Assembly: GCF_051020955.1 (NCBI RefSeq)
Contig: NW_027477148.1
Span: 1 to 64,000 of the forward strand
DNA from: Megalopta genalis
Lineage: Eukaryota > Arthropoda > Insecta > Hymenoptera > Halictidae
DNA length: 64,000 nucleotides
Direction of reading: 5' to 3'
The notes below the pieces were generated by a model. It did not search any database and had not been told where the DNA came from. It saw only the letters and a list, made by a program, of their open reading frames with translations. Below are positions 53,270-63,749 of the stretch, one piece after another (the stretch's first letter is position 1; each line of letters starts with the position of its first letter). The position numbers and the translations under genes were made by a program.

Positions 53270-54490
53270 GTGATAGCTTCAAATCCAAGCCAAAGACATG
53301 ATTTTGCTTCAAATCAATGCGAAGTAGAAGGATTAGCTTCAAATCCATGCGAAACACATGATTTATCTTCAAATTCATTCGAAACACATTGTTTAGCTTT
53401 AAATCCTTCCGAAACAAGTAGTTTAGCTTCAAATTCTTGTTTTATACATGAATTAACTTCAACTGCAGGCAAAACAAACGAGTTAGCTTCACATCCGTGC
53501 GAAGCACATGATTTAGCATCAAATCATGCAGACGAAACAATCGAGTTAGCTTCAAATGCATTCGAAACACATGATTTAGGTTCAAATTCATTCGAAGCAC
53601 ATTGTTTAGCTTCAGATCCATGCGAAACAAATAGTTTAGCTTCAAATTCTTGTTTTATGCATGATTTAGCTTCAACTGCATGCGAAACAAACGAGTTAGC
53701 TTCAAATCCACGCGAATCACATGATTTATCTTCAAATCAATGCGAAGTGGAAGCATTAGCTTCAAATCTATGCCAATCAAACAGTTTAGCTTCAAATACT
53801 TGTGATATACATGATTCAGCTTCAAATTCAGGCAAAACAAACGAGTTAGCTTCAAATCCATACGAAACACATGATTTAGCTTCAAATTCATTCGAAACAC
53901 ATTGTTTAGCTTCAAATCCATGCGAAACAAATGGTTTAGCTTCAAATACTTGTGATATACATGATATAGCTTCAAATGGAGGTGAAACAAACGAGTTAGC
54001 TTCAAATACAAGAGAAACACATGATTTAGCTTCAAATCAATGCGAAGTGGAAGCATTAGCTTCAAATCTATGCCAATCAAACAGTTTAGCTTCAAATACT
54101 TGTGATATACATGATTCAGCTTCAAATTCAGGCAAAACAAACGAGTTAGCTTCAAATCCATACGAAACACATGATTTAGCTTCAAATTCATTCGAAACAC
54201 ATTGTTTAGCTTCAAATCCATGCGAAACAAATGGTTTAGCTTCAAATACTTGTGATATACATGATATAGCTTCAAATGGAGGTGAAACAAACGAGTTAGC
54301 TTCAAATACAAGAGAAACACATGATTTAGCTTCAAATCAATGCGAAGTAGAAGGCTTAGCTTCAAATCAATGCGAATCAAATGCTTTAGCTTCAAATACT
54401 TGTGATATAAATGATTTAGCTTCAAATGCAGGCGAAATGAACGAGTTAGCTTCAGATCCACGCGAATCACATGATTTAGCTTCAAATTAA
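53270..54490 (+). other. Longest plus-strand open frame, 406 codons
   Basis: The frame opens at GTG and reads about forty decapeptides before a TAA in CAAATTAATGCG. It is the longest in the window only because a 300-bp in-register duplication added 100 codons to a frame that is 306 codons long in the copies at 6279-7199, 11050-11970 and 14892-15812. It contains one 11-residue unit from the 33-bp unit at 53516. Variation between units changes amino acids freely in this frame and spares third codon positions, the reverse of what a constrained protein would show. No family is recognised. Confidence 0.22.
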
Positions 54491-54695
54491 TGCGAAGTAG
54501 AAGGCTTACCTTCAAGTCCAAACGAATCAAATGGTTTAGCTTCAAATACTTGTGATATACATGATTCAGCTTCAAATACAGGCAAAACAAACGAGTTAGC
54601 TTCAAATCCATGCGAAACACATGATTTAGCTTCAAATTCATTCGAAGCACATTTTTTAGCTTCAAATCCATGCGAAACAAATAGTTTAGCTTCAA
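53655..54695 (-). other. Longest minus-strand open frame, 346 codons
   Basis: Read on the minus strand this gives decapeptides of the form L-K-L-N-H-[VL]-F-R-[ML]-D, an alternation of hydrophobic and polar or charged residues with Lys, Arg and Asp at fixed places. It starts at a TTG after a stop (D-variant unit with TGTTCTATG on the plus strand) and ends at another D-variant stop (TGTTTTATG). The 300-bp duplication at 53730-54329 added 100 codons. Codon-position variation suits this frame better than any other, but stops recur every few hundred bases in the array, so a working gene is unproven. Confidence 0.3.
53730..54329. repeat. 300-bp tandem duplication
   Basis: Bases 53730-54029 and 54030-54329 are the same, and the match runs on to 54348. 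The other copies of this module (near 6.75, 11.5, 13.6, 15.4 and 17.5 kb) have one copy only, so this is a late local event. Confidence 0.92.
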
Positions 54696-55062
54696 ATTCT
54701 TGTTCTATGCATGATTTAGCTTCAACTGCATGCGAAGAAAACATGTTAGCTTCACATCCAAGCGAAACACATGATTTAGCTTCAAATCAATGCGAAGTAG
54801 GAGGCTTATCTTCGAATCCATGCGAAACAAATAGTTTAGTTTCAAATTCTTGTTTTATACATGATTTAGCTTCAACTGCGTGCGAAACAAACGAGTTAGC
54901 TTCAAATCCATTCGAAACACATGATTTAGCCACAACTTCATTCGATAGAAATGGTTCACCTTAATATTCATGCGAATCAAATGGTTTAGTTTCAAATACT
55001 TGTGATATACATGATTTAGCTTCAACTGCATGCGAAACAAACGAGTTACTTTGAAATCCAAG

Positions 55063-57380
55063 CGAAACAAATGATTCAGCTTCAAATCAATCCGAAGTAG
55101 AAGGCTTAGCTTCAAATCCACGCGAAACAGATGGTTTAGCATCAAATTCTTGCTCTATACATGATTTAGCTTCAACTGCATGCGAAACAAACGAGTTAGC
55201 TTCAAATCCATGCGAAACACATGATTTAGCTTCAAATCAATGCTAAGTAGAAGGCTTAGTTTCAAATCCATGAGAAACAAATGGTTTGGCTTCAAATAAT
55301 AGTGATATAGATGAGGTAGCTTCAACTGCATGCGAAACAATCGAGTTAGCTTCGAATCCATGCGAAACACATGATTTAGCTTCAAATAAATGCGAAGTGG
55401 AAGGCTTAGACCCAAATCCACGCGAAACAGATGGTTTAGCATCAAATTCTTGTTTTATACATGGTTTAGCTTCAACTGCATGCGAAAGAAACGATTTAGC
55501 TTCAAATCCGTACGAAACACATGATTTAGCTTCAAATCAGTGCTAAGTAGAAGGCTTAGTTTCAAATCCATGAGAAAGATATGGTTTAGCTTCAAATACT
55601 TGTGATATAAATGATTTAGCTTCAAATGCAGGCGAAATGAACGACTTAGCTTCAAATCCACGCGAACTACATGATTTAGCTTCAAATCAATGCGAAGTAG
55701 AATGCTTATCTTCGAATCCATGCGAAATAAATGGTTTAGCTTCATATACTTGTGATATACATGATATAGCTTCAAATGCAGGTGAAACAAACGAGTTAGC
55801 TTCAAATCCATGCGAAACACATGATTTAGCTTCAAATCAATGCGAAGTAGAAGGCTTATCTTCGAATCCATGCGAAACAAATGGTTTAGCTTCAAATACT
55901 TGTGATATACATGATATAGCTTCAAATGAAGGTGAAACAAACGAGTTAGCTTCAAATACAAGAGAAACACATGATTTAGCTTCAAATCAATGCGAAGTAG
56001 AAGGCTTAGCTTCAAATCAATGCGAATCAAATGCTTTAGCTTCAAATACTTGTGATATAAATGATTTAGCTTCAAATGCAGGCGAAATGAACGAGTTAGC
56101 TTCAGATCCACGCGAATCACATGATTTAGCTTCAAATTAATGCGAAGTAGAAGGCTTAGCTTCAAGTCCAAACGAATCAAATGGTTTAGCTTCAAATACT
56201 TGTGATATACATGATTCAGCTTCAAATACAGGCAAAACAAACGAGTTAGCTTCAAATCCATGCGAAACACATGATTTAGCTTCAAATTCATTCGAAGCAC
56301 ATTTTTTAGCTTCAAATCCATGCGAAACAAATCGTTTAGCTTCAAATTCTTGTTCTATGCATGATTTAGCTTCAACTGCATGCGAAGAAAACACGTTAGC
56401 TTCACATCCAAGCGAAACACATGATTTAGCTTCAAATCAATGCGAAGTAGGAGGCTTATCTTCGAATCCATGCGAAACAAATAGTTTAGTTTCAAATTCT
56501 TGTTTTATACATGATTTAGCTTCAACTGCGTGCGAAACAAACGAGTTAGCTTCAAATCCATTCGAAACAAATGATTCAGCTTCAAATCAATCCGAAGTAG
56601 AAGGCTTAGCTTCAAATCCACGCGAAACAGATGGTTTAGCATCAAATTCTTGCTCTATACATGATTTAGCTTCAACTGCATGCGAAACAAACGAGTTAGC
56701 TTCAAATCCATGCGAAACACATGATTTAGCTTCAAATCAATGCTAAGTAGAAGGCTTAGTTTCAAATCCATGAGAAACAAATGGTTTGGCTTCAAATAAT
56801 AGTGATATAGATGAGGTAGCTTCAACTGCATGCGAAACAATCGAGTTAGCTTCAAATCCATGCGAAACACATGATTTAGCTTCAAATAAATGCGAAGTGG
56901 AAGGCTTAGACCCAAATCCACGCGAAACAGATGGTTTAGCATCAAATTCTTGTTTTATACATGGTTTAGCTTCAACTGCATGCGAAAGAAACGATTTAGC
57001 TTCAAATCCGTACGAAACACATGATTTAGCTTCAAATCAGTGCTAAGTAGAAGGCTTAGTTTCTAATCCATGAGAAAGGTATGGTTTAGCTTCAAATACT
57101 TGTGATATAAATGATTTAGCTTCAAATGCAGGCGAAATGAACGACTTAGCTTCAAATCCACGCGAACTACATGATTTAGCTTCAAATCAATGCGAAGTAG
57201 AATGCTTATCTTCGAATCCATGCGAAATAAATGGTTTAGCTTCATATACTTGTGATATACATGATATAGCTTCAAATGCAGGTGAAACAAACGAGTTAGC
57301 TTCAAATCCATGCGAAACACATGATTTAGCTTCAAATCAATGCGAAGTAGAAGGCTTATCTTCGAATCCATGCGAAACAA
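55063..57380. repeat. 1500-bp tandem duplication, second copy partial
   Basis: Bases 55063-55880 match 56563-57380 at an offset of exactly 1500, ten superunits. The piece between (55881-56562) resembles the 13.9-14.5 kb sequence. Confidence 0.88.
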
Positions 57381-57439
57381 TTGGTTTATCTTCAAATACT
57401 TGTGATATACATGATTTAGCTTCAACTGCATGCGAAACA

Positions 57440-58030
57440 AACGAGTTAGAATCAAATCCATGCAAAAAACATGATTTAGTTTCAAATCAATGCGACCTAG
57501 ACGGTTTCGCTTCTAATCCAAGCGAAACACATGATTTAGCTTCAAATCAATGCGATGTAGAAGGTTTAGCTCCAAATCCATGAGGAACAAATGATTTAGC
57601 ATCAATCACTTGGGATATAAGTGATATAGCTTCAAATGCAGACGAATCTACGCGTTAGCTTCAAAATCCATGCGATACACATCATTTAGCTTTAAATCCA
57701 TACGAAGTAGAAGGCTTAGCTTCAAATTCATGCGAAACAAATGATTTAGGTTCAGATACTTGCGATATAAGTGATACAGCTTCAAATGCAGGAGAAACAA
57801 ACGAGTTAGAATCAAATCCATGAAAAAAACATGATTTAGTTTCAAATCAATGCGACCTAGACGGTTTAGCTTCAAATCCAAGCGAAACACATGATTTAGC
57901 TTCAAATCAATGCGATGCAGAAGGTTTAGCTTCAAATTCATGAGAAACCAATGATTTAGCATCAATCACTTGGGATATAAGTGATATAGCTTCAAATGCA
58001 GACGAATCAAACGAGTTAGCTTCAAAATCC
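57440..58030. repeat. Diverged segment related to 19.4-20.3 kb
   Basis: Units of the GCGATATAAGTGATA and GACCTAGACGG kind return here. A GAATCAAATCCATG unit occurs at about 57451 and 57811, the same 360-bp spacing as at 20091 and 20451. Base-length changes occur near 57648 (CGAATCTACGCG) and 58023 (TTCAAAATCC). Confidence 0.78.
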
Positions 58031-58320
58031 ATGCGAACACATGATTCAGTTCAAATCAATGCGAAGTAGACGGCTTAGCTTCAAATCCATGCAAAACAAA
58101 TGGTTTAGCTTCAAATACTTGTGATATACATGATTTAGCTTCAACTCTACGCGAAACTAACGAGTTAGCTTCATACCATGCGGAACACATGATTTAGCTA
58201 CAAATCAATGCGAACAGGAAGGCTTAGTTTCAAATTCATGCGAAAAGAATAGTTTAGCTTCATATACTTGTTTTATACATTACTTAGCTTCAACTACATG
58301 CGAAACAAACGAGTTAGCTT

Positions 58321-58619
58321 CAAATCCAGACGAAACACATGATTTAGCTTCAAATAAATGCGAAGTAGAAGGCTTATCTTCGAATCCATGCGTAACAAAT
58401 GGTTTAGCTTTAAATACTTGTGATATACATCATTTAGCTTCAACTGCATTCGAAACAAACGAGTTAGCTTCAAATCCAGACGAAACACATGATTTAGCTT
58501 CAAATAAATGCGAAGTAGAAGGCTTATCTTCGAATCCATGCGTAACAAATGGTTTAGCTTTAAATACTTGTGATATACATCATTTAGCTTCAACTGCATT
58601 CGAAACAAACGAGTTAGCT
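58321..58619. repeat. 150-bp tandem duplication
   Basis: The superunit starting CAAATCCAGACG at 58321 is repeated from 58471. The copies match until 58620, where GCTT becomes GCTA. Confidence 0.9.
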
Positions 58620-59571
58620 ACAAATCCAAGCGAACACATGATTCAGTTCAAATCAATGCGAAGTAGACGGCTTAGCTTCAAATCCATGCGAAACAAATGG
58701 TTTAGCTTCAAATACTTGTGACATACATGATTTAGCTTCAACTGCATGCGAAACAAACGAGTTAGCTTCAAATCCAAGCGAAATACATGATTCAGCTTCA
58801 AATCAATGCGAAGTAGAAGGCTTAGTTTCAAATCCATGCGAAACGAATAGTTTAGCTTTAAATACTTGTGATATACATGATTCAGTTTCAACGTCATGCG
58901 AAACAAACGAGTTAGCTTCAAATCCCAGCTTAGCAGATCATTCAATTTCAAATCAAAGCGAAGTACAATGCTTAGCTTCAAATCCATGCCAAACAAATGG
59001 TTCAGCTTCAAATACTTCTGATATACACGGTTTAGCTTCAACTGCATGCGAAACAAACGAGTTATCTTAAAAATCTATGCGAATCACATGATTTAGCTAC
59101 AAATCAATGCGAACTAGAAGGCTTAGTTTCAAATCCATGCGAAACGAATAGTTTAGCTTCAAATTCTCGTTTTATACATTACTAAGCTTCAACTACATGC
59201 GAAACAAACGAGTTAGATTCAAATCCAAGCGAACACGTGATTCAGATTCAAATCAATGCGAAGTAGAAGGCTTAGCTTCAAATCCACGCGAAACGAATGG
59301 TTTAGTTCCAAATACCTGTGATATACATGATTTAGCTTCAACTGCATGTGAAACAGACGTGTTAACTTCAAATCCCAGTGAAACACATGATTCAGTTTCA
59401 AATCAAAGCGAAGTAGAAGTCTTAGCTTCAAATCCATGCCAAACAGATGGTTCAGCTTCAAATACTTGTGATATACATGACTTAGCTTCAACTGTATGCA
59501 AAACAAACGAGTTAGCTTCACATCCAAGCGAACACATGATTTAACTTCAAATTCATGCGAAGTAGAAGGCT

Positions 59572-60034
59572 TAGCTTCAAATCGATGCGAAACAAATGGT
59601 TTATATTCAAATACCTGTGGTATACATGATTTAGCTTCAACTGCATGTGAAACAGACGTGCTAACTTCAAATTCAATCAAAATATATGATGTAGATTCAA
59701 ATCAATGCGAAGTAGAAGGCTTAGCTTCAAATCCACGCGATATGAATGATTTGGCTTCAAATAGTTGCGAATATAAGTAATATAGCTTCAAATGCAGACG
59801 AAAGAAACGCGTTAGCTTCAAATTCATGTGAAACACATGATTTACATTGAAATCAATGCGAAGTAGAAGTCTTGTCTTCGAATCCATGCGAAACAATTGG
59901 TTTAGCTTCAAATACTTGTGATATACATCATTTAGCTTCAACTGCATTCGAAACAAATGAGTTAGCTTCAAATCTGTGCGAAACACATGATTTAGCTACA
60001 AATCAATGCGAAGTAGAAGTCTTAGCTTCAAATC
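59572..60034. repeat. Module shared with 62570-63031
   Basis: The two segments match at an offset of about 2998, with shared marks GGTTTATATTC, AGTTGCGAATATAAG and GTAGAAGTCTTGTC. The same marks occur at 36131-36530 and 42098-42490, giving four dispersed copies in the window. Confidence 0.83.
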
Positions 60035-61194
60035 TATGCCAATCAAACAGTTTAGCTTCAAATACTTGTGATATACATGATTCAGCTTCAAATGCAGGCA
60101 AAACAAACGAGTTAGCTTCAAATCCATACGAAACACATGATTTAGCTTCAAATTCATTCGAAACACATTGTTTAGCTTCAAATCCATGCGAAACAAATGG
60201 TTTAGCTTCAAATACTTGTGATATACATGATATAGCTTCAAATGGAGGTGAAACAAACGAGTTAGCTTCAAATACAAGAGAAACATATGATTTAGCTTCA
60301 AATCAATGCGAAGTAGAAGGCTTAGCTTCAAATCAATGCGAATCAAATGCTTTAGCTTCAAATACTTGTGTTATACATGATTTAGCTTCATATGCAGCTG
60401 AAACAATCGAGTTAGTTTCAAATCCAAACGAAAGACTTGATTTAGCTTCAAATTCATGCGAAGTAGAAGGCTTATCTTCGAGTCCATGCGAATCAAATGG
60501 TTTAGCTTCAAATACTTGTGATATAAATGATTTAGCTTCAAATGCAGGCGAAATGAACGAGTTAGCTTCAAATCCATGCGAAACCCATCATTTAGCTTCA
60601 AATCAATGCGAAGTACAATGCTTATCTTCGAATCCATGCGAAATAAATGGTTTAGATTCAAATACTTGTGAAATGCATGATTTAGCTTCAACTGCATGCG
60701 ACACAAACGAGTTAGCTTCAGATCCACGCGAATCATATGATTTAGCTTCAAATTAATGCGAAGTAAAAGGCTTAGCTTCAAGTCAATACGAATCAAATGG
60801 TTTAGCTTCAAATACTTGTGTTATACATGATTTAGCTTCATAAGCAGCAGAAACAATCGAGTTAGTTTCAAGTCCAAACGAAACACATGATATAGCTTCA
60901 AATCAATGCTAAGTAGAAGGCTTAGTTTCAAATCCATGAGAAACAAATGGTTTGGCTTCAAATACTTGTGATATAGGTGATTTAGTTTCAACTGCATGCG
61001 AAACAATCGAGTTAGCTTCAAATCCATGCGAAACACATGATTTATCGTCAAATTCATTCGAAACACATTGCTTAGCTTCAAATCCATGCGAAACAAATTG
61101 TTTAGCTTCAAATTCTTGTTTTATACATGATTTAACTTCAACTGCATGTGAAATAAAAGAGTTACCGTCAAATCCATGCGAAACACATGATTTA

Positions 61195-61220
61195 GCTTCA
61201 AATCAATATTAGAATTCTTA
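61195..61220 (+). repeat. Truncated 26-bp B unit
   Basis: This unit reads GCTTCAAATCAATATTAGAA and then TTCTTA, four bases short and with a changed centre that creates GAATTC. It shifts both open frames. I found no second copy in the window. Confidence 0.8.
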
Positions 61221-61911
61221 GTTTCAAATACATGCGAATCAAATGGTTTAGCTTCAAGTACTTGTGATATAAATGATTTAGCTTCAAATCCAGGTGAAAT
61301 GAACGAGTTAGATTCAAATCCATGCGAAACACATGATTTAGCTTCAAATCAATGCGAAGTAGAATGCTTATCTTCGAATCCATGCGAAACAAATTGTTTA
61401 GCTTCACATACTTTTGATATAGATGATTTAGCTTCAACTGCATGCGAAACAATCGAGTTAGCTTGAAATCCATGCGAAACACATGATTTATATTCAAATT
61501 CATTTGAAACACATTGTTTAGCTTCAAATCCATGCGAAACAAATAGTTTAGATCCAAATTTTTTTTTTATACATGTTTTAACTTCAACTGCATGCGAAAC
61601 AAACGAGTTAGCTTCAAATCGATGCGAAACACATGATTTAGCTTCAAATCAATCCGAAGTAGAAGGATTAGCTTCAAATCCATGCGAAACAAATGGTTCA
61701 GCTTCAAATATTTGTGATATACATGATTTAGCTTCAACTGCATGCGAAACAAACGAGTTACTTTCAAATCCAAGCGAAACACATCATTCAGCTTCAAATC
61801 AATCCGAAGTAGAAGGCTTAGCTTCAAATCCATGCGAAACGAACGGATTAGCTTCAAATACTTGTTTTATACACGGTTTAGCTTCAACGGCATTCGAAAC
61901 AAACGAATCAT

Positions 61912-62220
61912 CTTCAAATCCATGCGAACCACATGATTTAGCGCAAATCAATGCCAAGTAGAAGGCTTAAATTCAAATCCATGCGATATGAATGATTTGG
62001 CTTTAAATACTTGCGAATATAAGTGATATAGCTTGAAATACAGGCGAAACAAACGCGTTAGCTTCAAATCCATGCGAACCACATGATTTAGCTCAAATCA
62101 ATGCCAAGTAGAAGGCTTAACTTCAAATCCATGCGATATGAATGATTTGGCTTTAAATACTTGCGAATATAAGTGATATAGCTTGAAATACAGGCGAAAC
62201 AAACGCGTTAGCTTCAAATC
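61912..62220. repeat. 150-bp tandem duplication with paired indels
   Basis: Bases 61912-62070 match 62062-62220 apart from a few point changes. Each copy has a one-base loss (GCGCAAATC or GCTCAAATC) and, about 75 bases on, a one-base gain (GCGAATATAAG), so the 150-bp length is kept. Confidence 0.88.
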
Positions 62221-63749
62221 CATGTGAAACACATGATCTACCTTGAAATCAATGCGAAGTAAAAGTCTTGTCTTCGAATCCATGCGAAACAATTGGTTTA
62301 GCTTCAAATACTTGTGATTTACATGATTTAGCTTCAACTGCATTCGAAACAAACGAGTTAGCTTCAAATCTATGCGAAACACTTGATTTAGCTACAAATC
62401 AATGCGAACTAGAAGGCTTAGTTTCAAATCCATGCGAAACGAATAGTTCAGGTTCAAATACTCGTTTTATACAATACTTAGCTTCAACTGCATGCGAAAC
62501 AAACGAGTTAGCTGCAAAGCCAAGCGAAACACATGATTCAGCTTCAAATCAATGCGAAGTAGAAGGCTTAGCTTCAAATCGATGCGAAACAAATGGTTTA
62601 TATTCAAATACCTGTGGTATACATGATTCAGCTTCAACTGCATGTGAAACAGACGTGCTAACTTCAAATTCAATCAAAATATATGATTTAGCTTCAAATC
62701 AATGCGAAGTAGAAGGCTTAGCTTCAAATCCACGCGATATGAATTATTTGGCTTCAAATAGTTGCGAATATAAGTAATATAGCTTCAAATGCAGACGAAA
62801 GAAACGCGTTAGCTTCAAATTCATGTGAAACACATGATTTACATTGAAATCAATGCGAAGTAGAAGTCTTGTCTTCGAATCCATGCGAAACAATTGGTTT
62901 AGCTTCAAATACTTGTGATATACATCATTTAGCTTCAACTGCATTCGAAACAAATGAGTTAGCTTCAAATCTGTGCGAAACACATGATTTAGCTACAAAT
63001 CAATGCGAAGTAGAAGTCTTAGCTTCAAATCCATGCGAATCAAATGGTTTAGCGTCAAATGCTTGTGGCATACATGATTTATATTCAACTGCAGACGAAT
63101 CAAACGAGCTAGCTTCAAAATTCATGCGATACACATGATTTAGCATCAAATCAATACGATGTAGGAGGTTTAGCTTCAAATCTATGCGACACAAATGATT
63201 TGGCTACAAATACTTGCGATATAAATGATATAGCTTCAAATGCAGACGAAACAAACGAGTTAGATTCAAATCCAAGCGAAACACATGATTAAGCTTCAAA
63301 TCAATTCTATGTAGAAGGTTTAGCTTCAAATCCATGCGAAACAAATGGTTCAGCTTCAAATACTTGTGATATACATCACTTAGCTTCAACTGTATGCAAA
63401 ACAAACGAGTTAGCTTCACATCCATGCGAAACACATGATTTATATTCAAATTCATTTGAAACACATTGTTTAGCTTCAAATCCATGCGAAACAAATAGTT
63501 TAGATTCAAGTTTTTGTTTTATACATGATTTAACTTCAACTGCATGCGAAACAAACGAGTTTGCTTTAAATCCATACGAAGCACATGACTTAGCTTCAAA
63601 TCATTGCGAAGTAGAATGCTTAGTTTCAAATACATGCGAATCAAATGGTTTATCTTCAAATACTTGTGTTATACATGATTTAGTTTCATATGCAGCCGAA
63701 AAAGTCGAGTTAGTTTCAAATCCAAACGGAACACATGAGTTAGCTTCAA

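Larger units (their letters stand above)
52085..55525. repeat. Distant third copy of the 5.1-8.2 kb sequence
   Basis: It matches 5094-8235 at an offset of 46991 up to the 300-bp duplication at 53730 and 47291 after it. It includes the 29-bp unit near 52331, the 33-bp unit at 53516 and the PYETHD-type units. It lies 40 kb or more from the other copies, with unrelated modules between, so local tandem duplication alone did not place it there. Confidence 0.87.
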
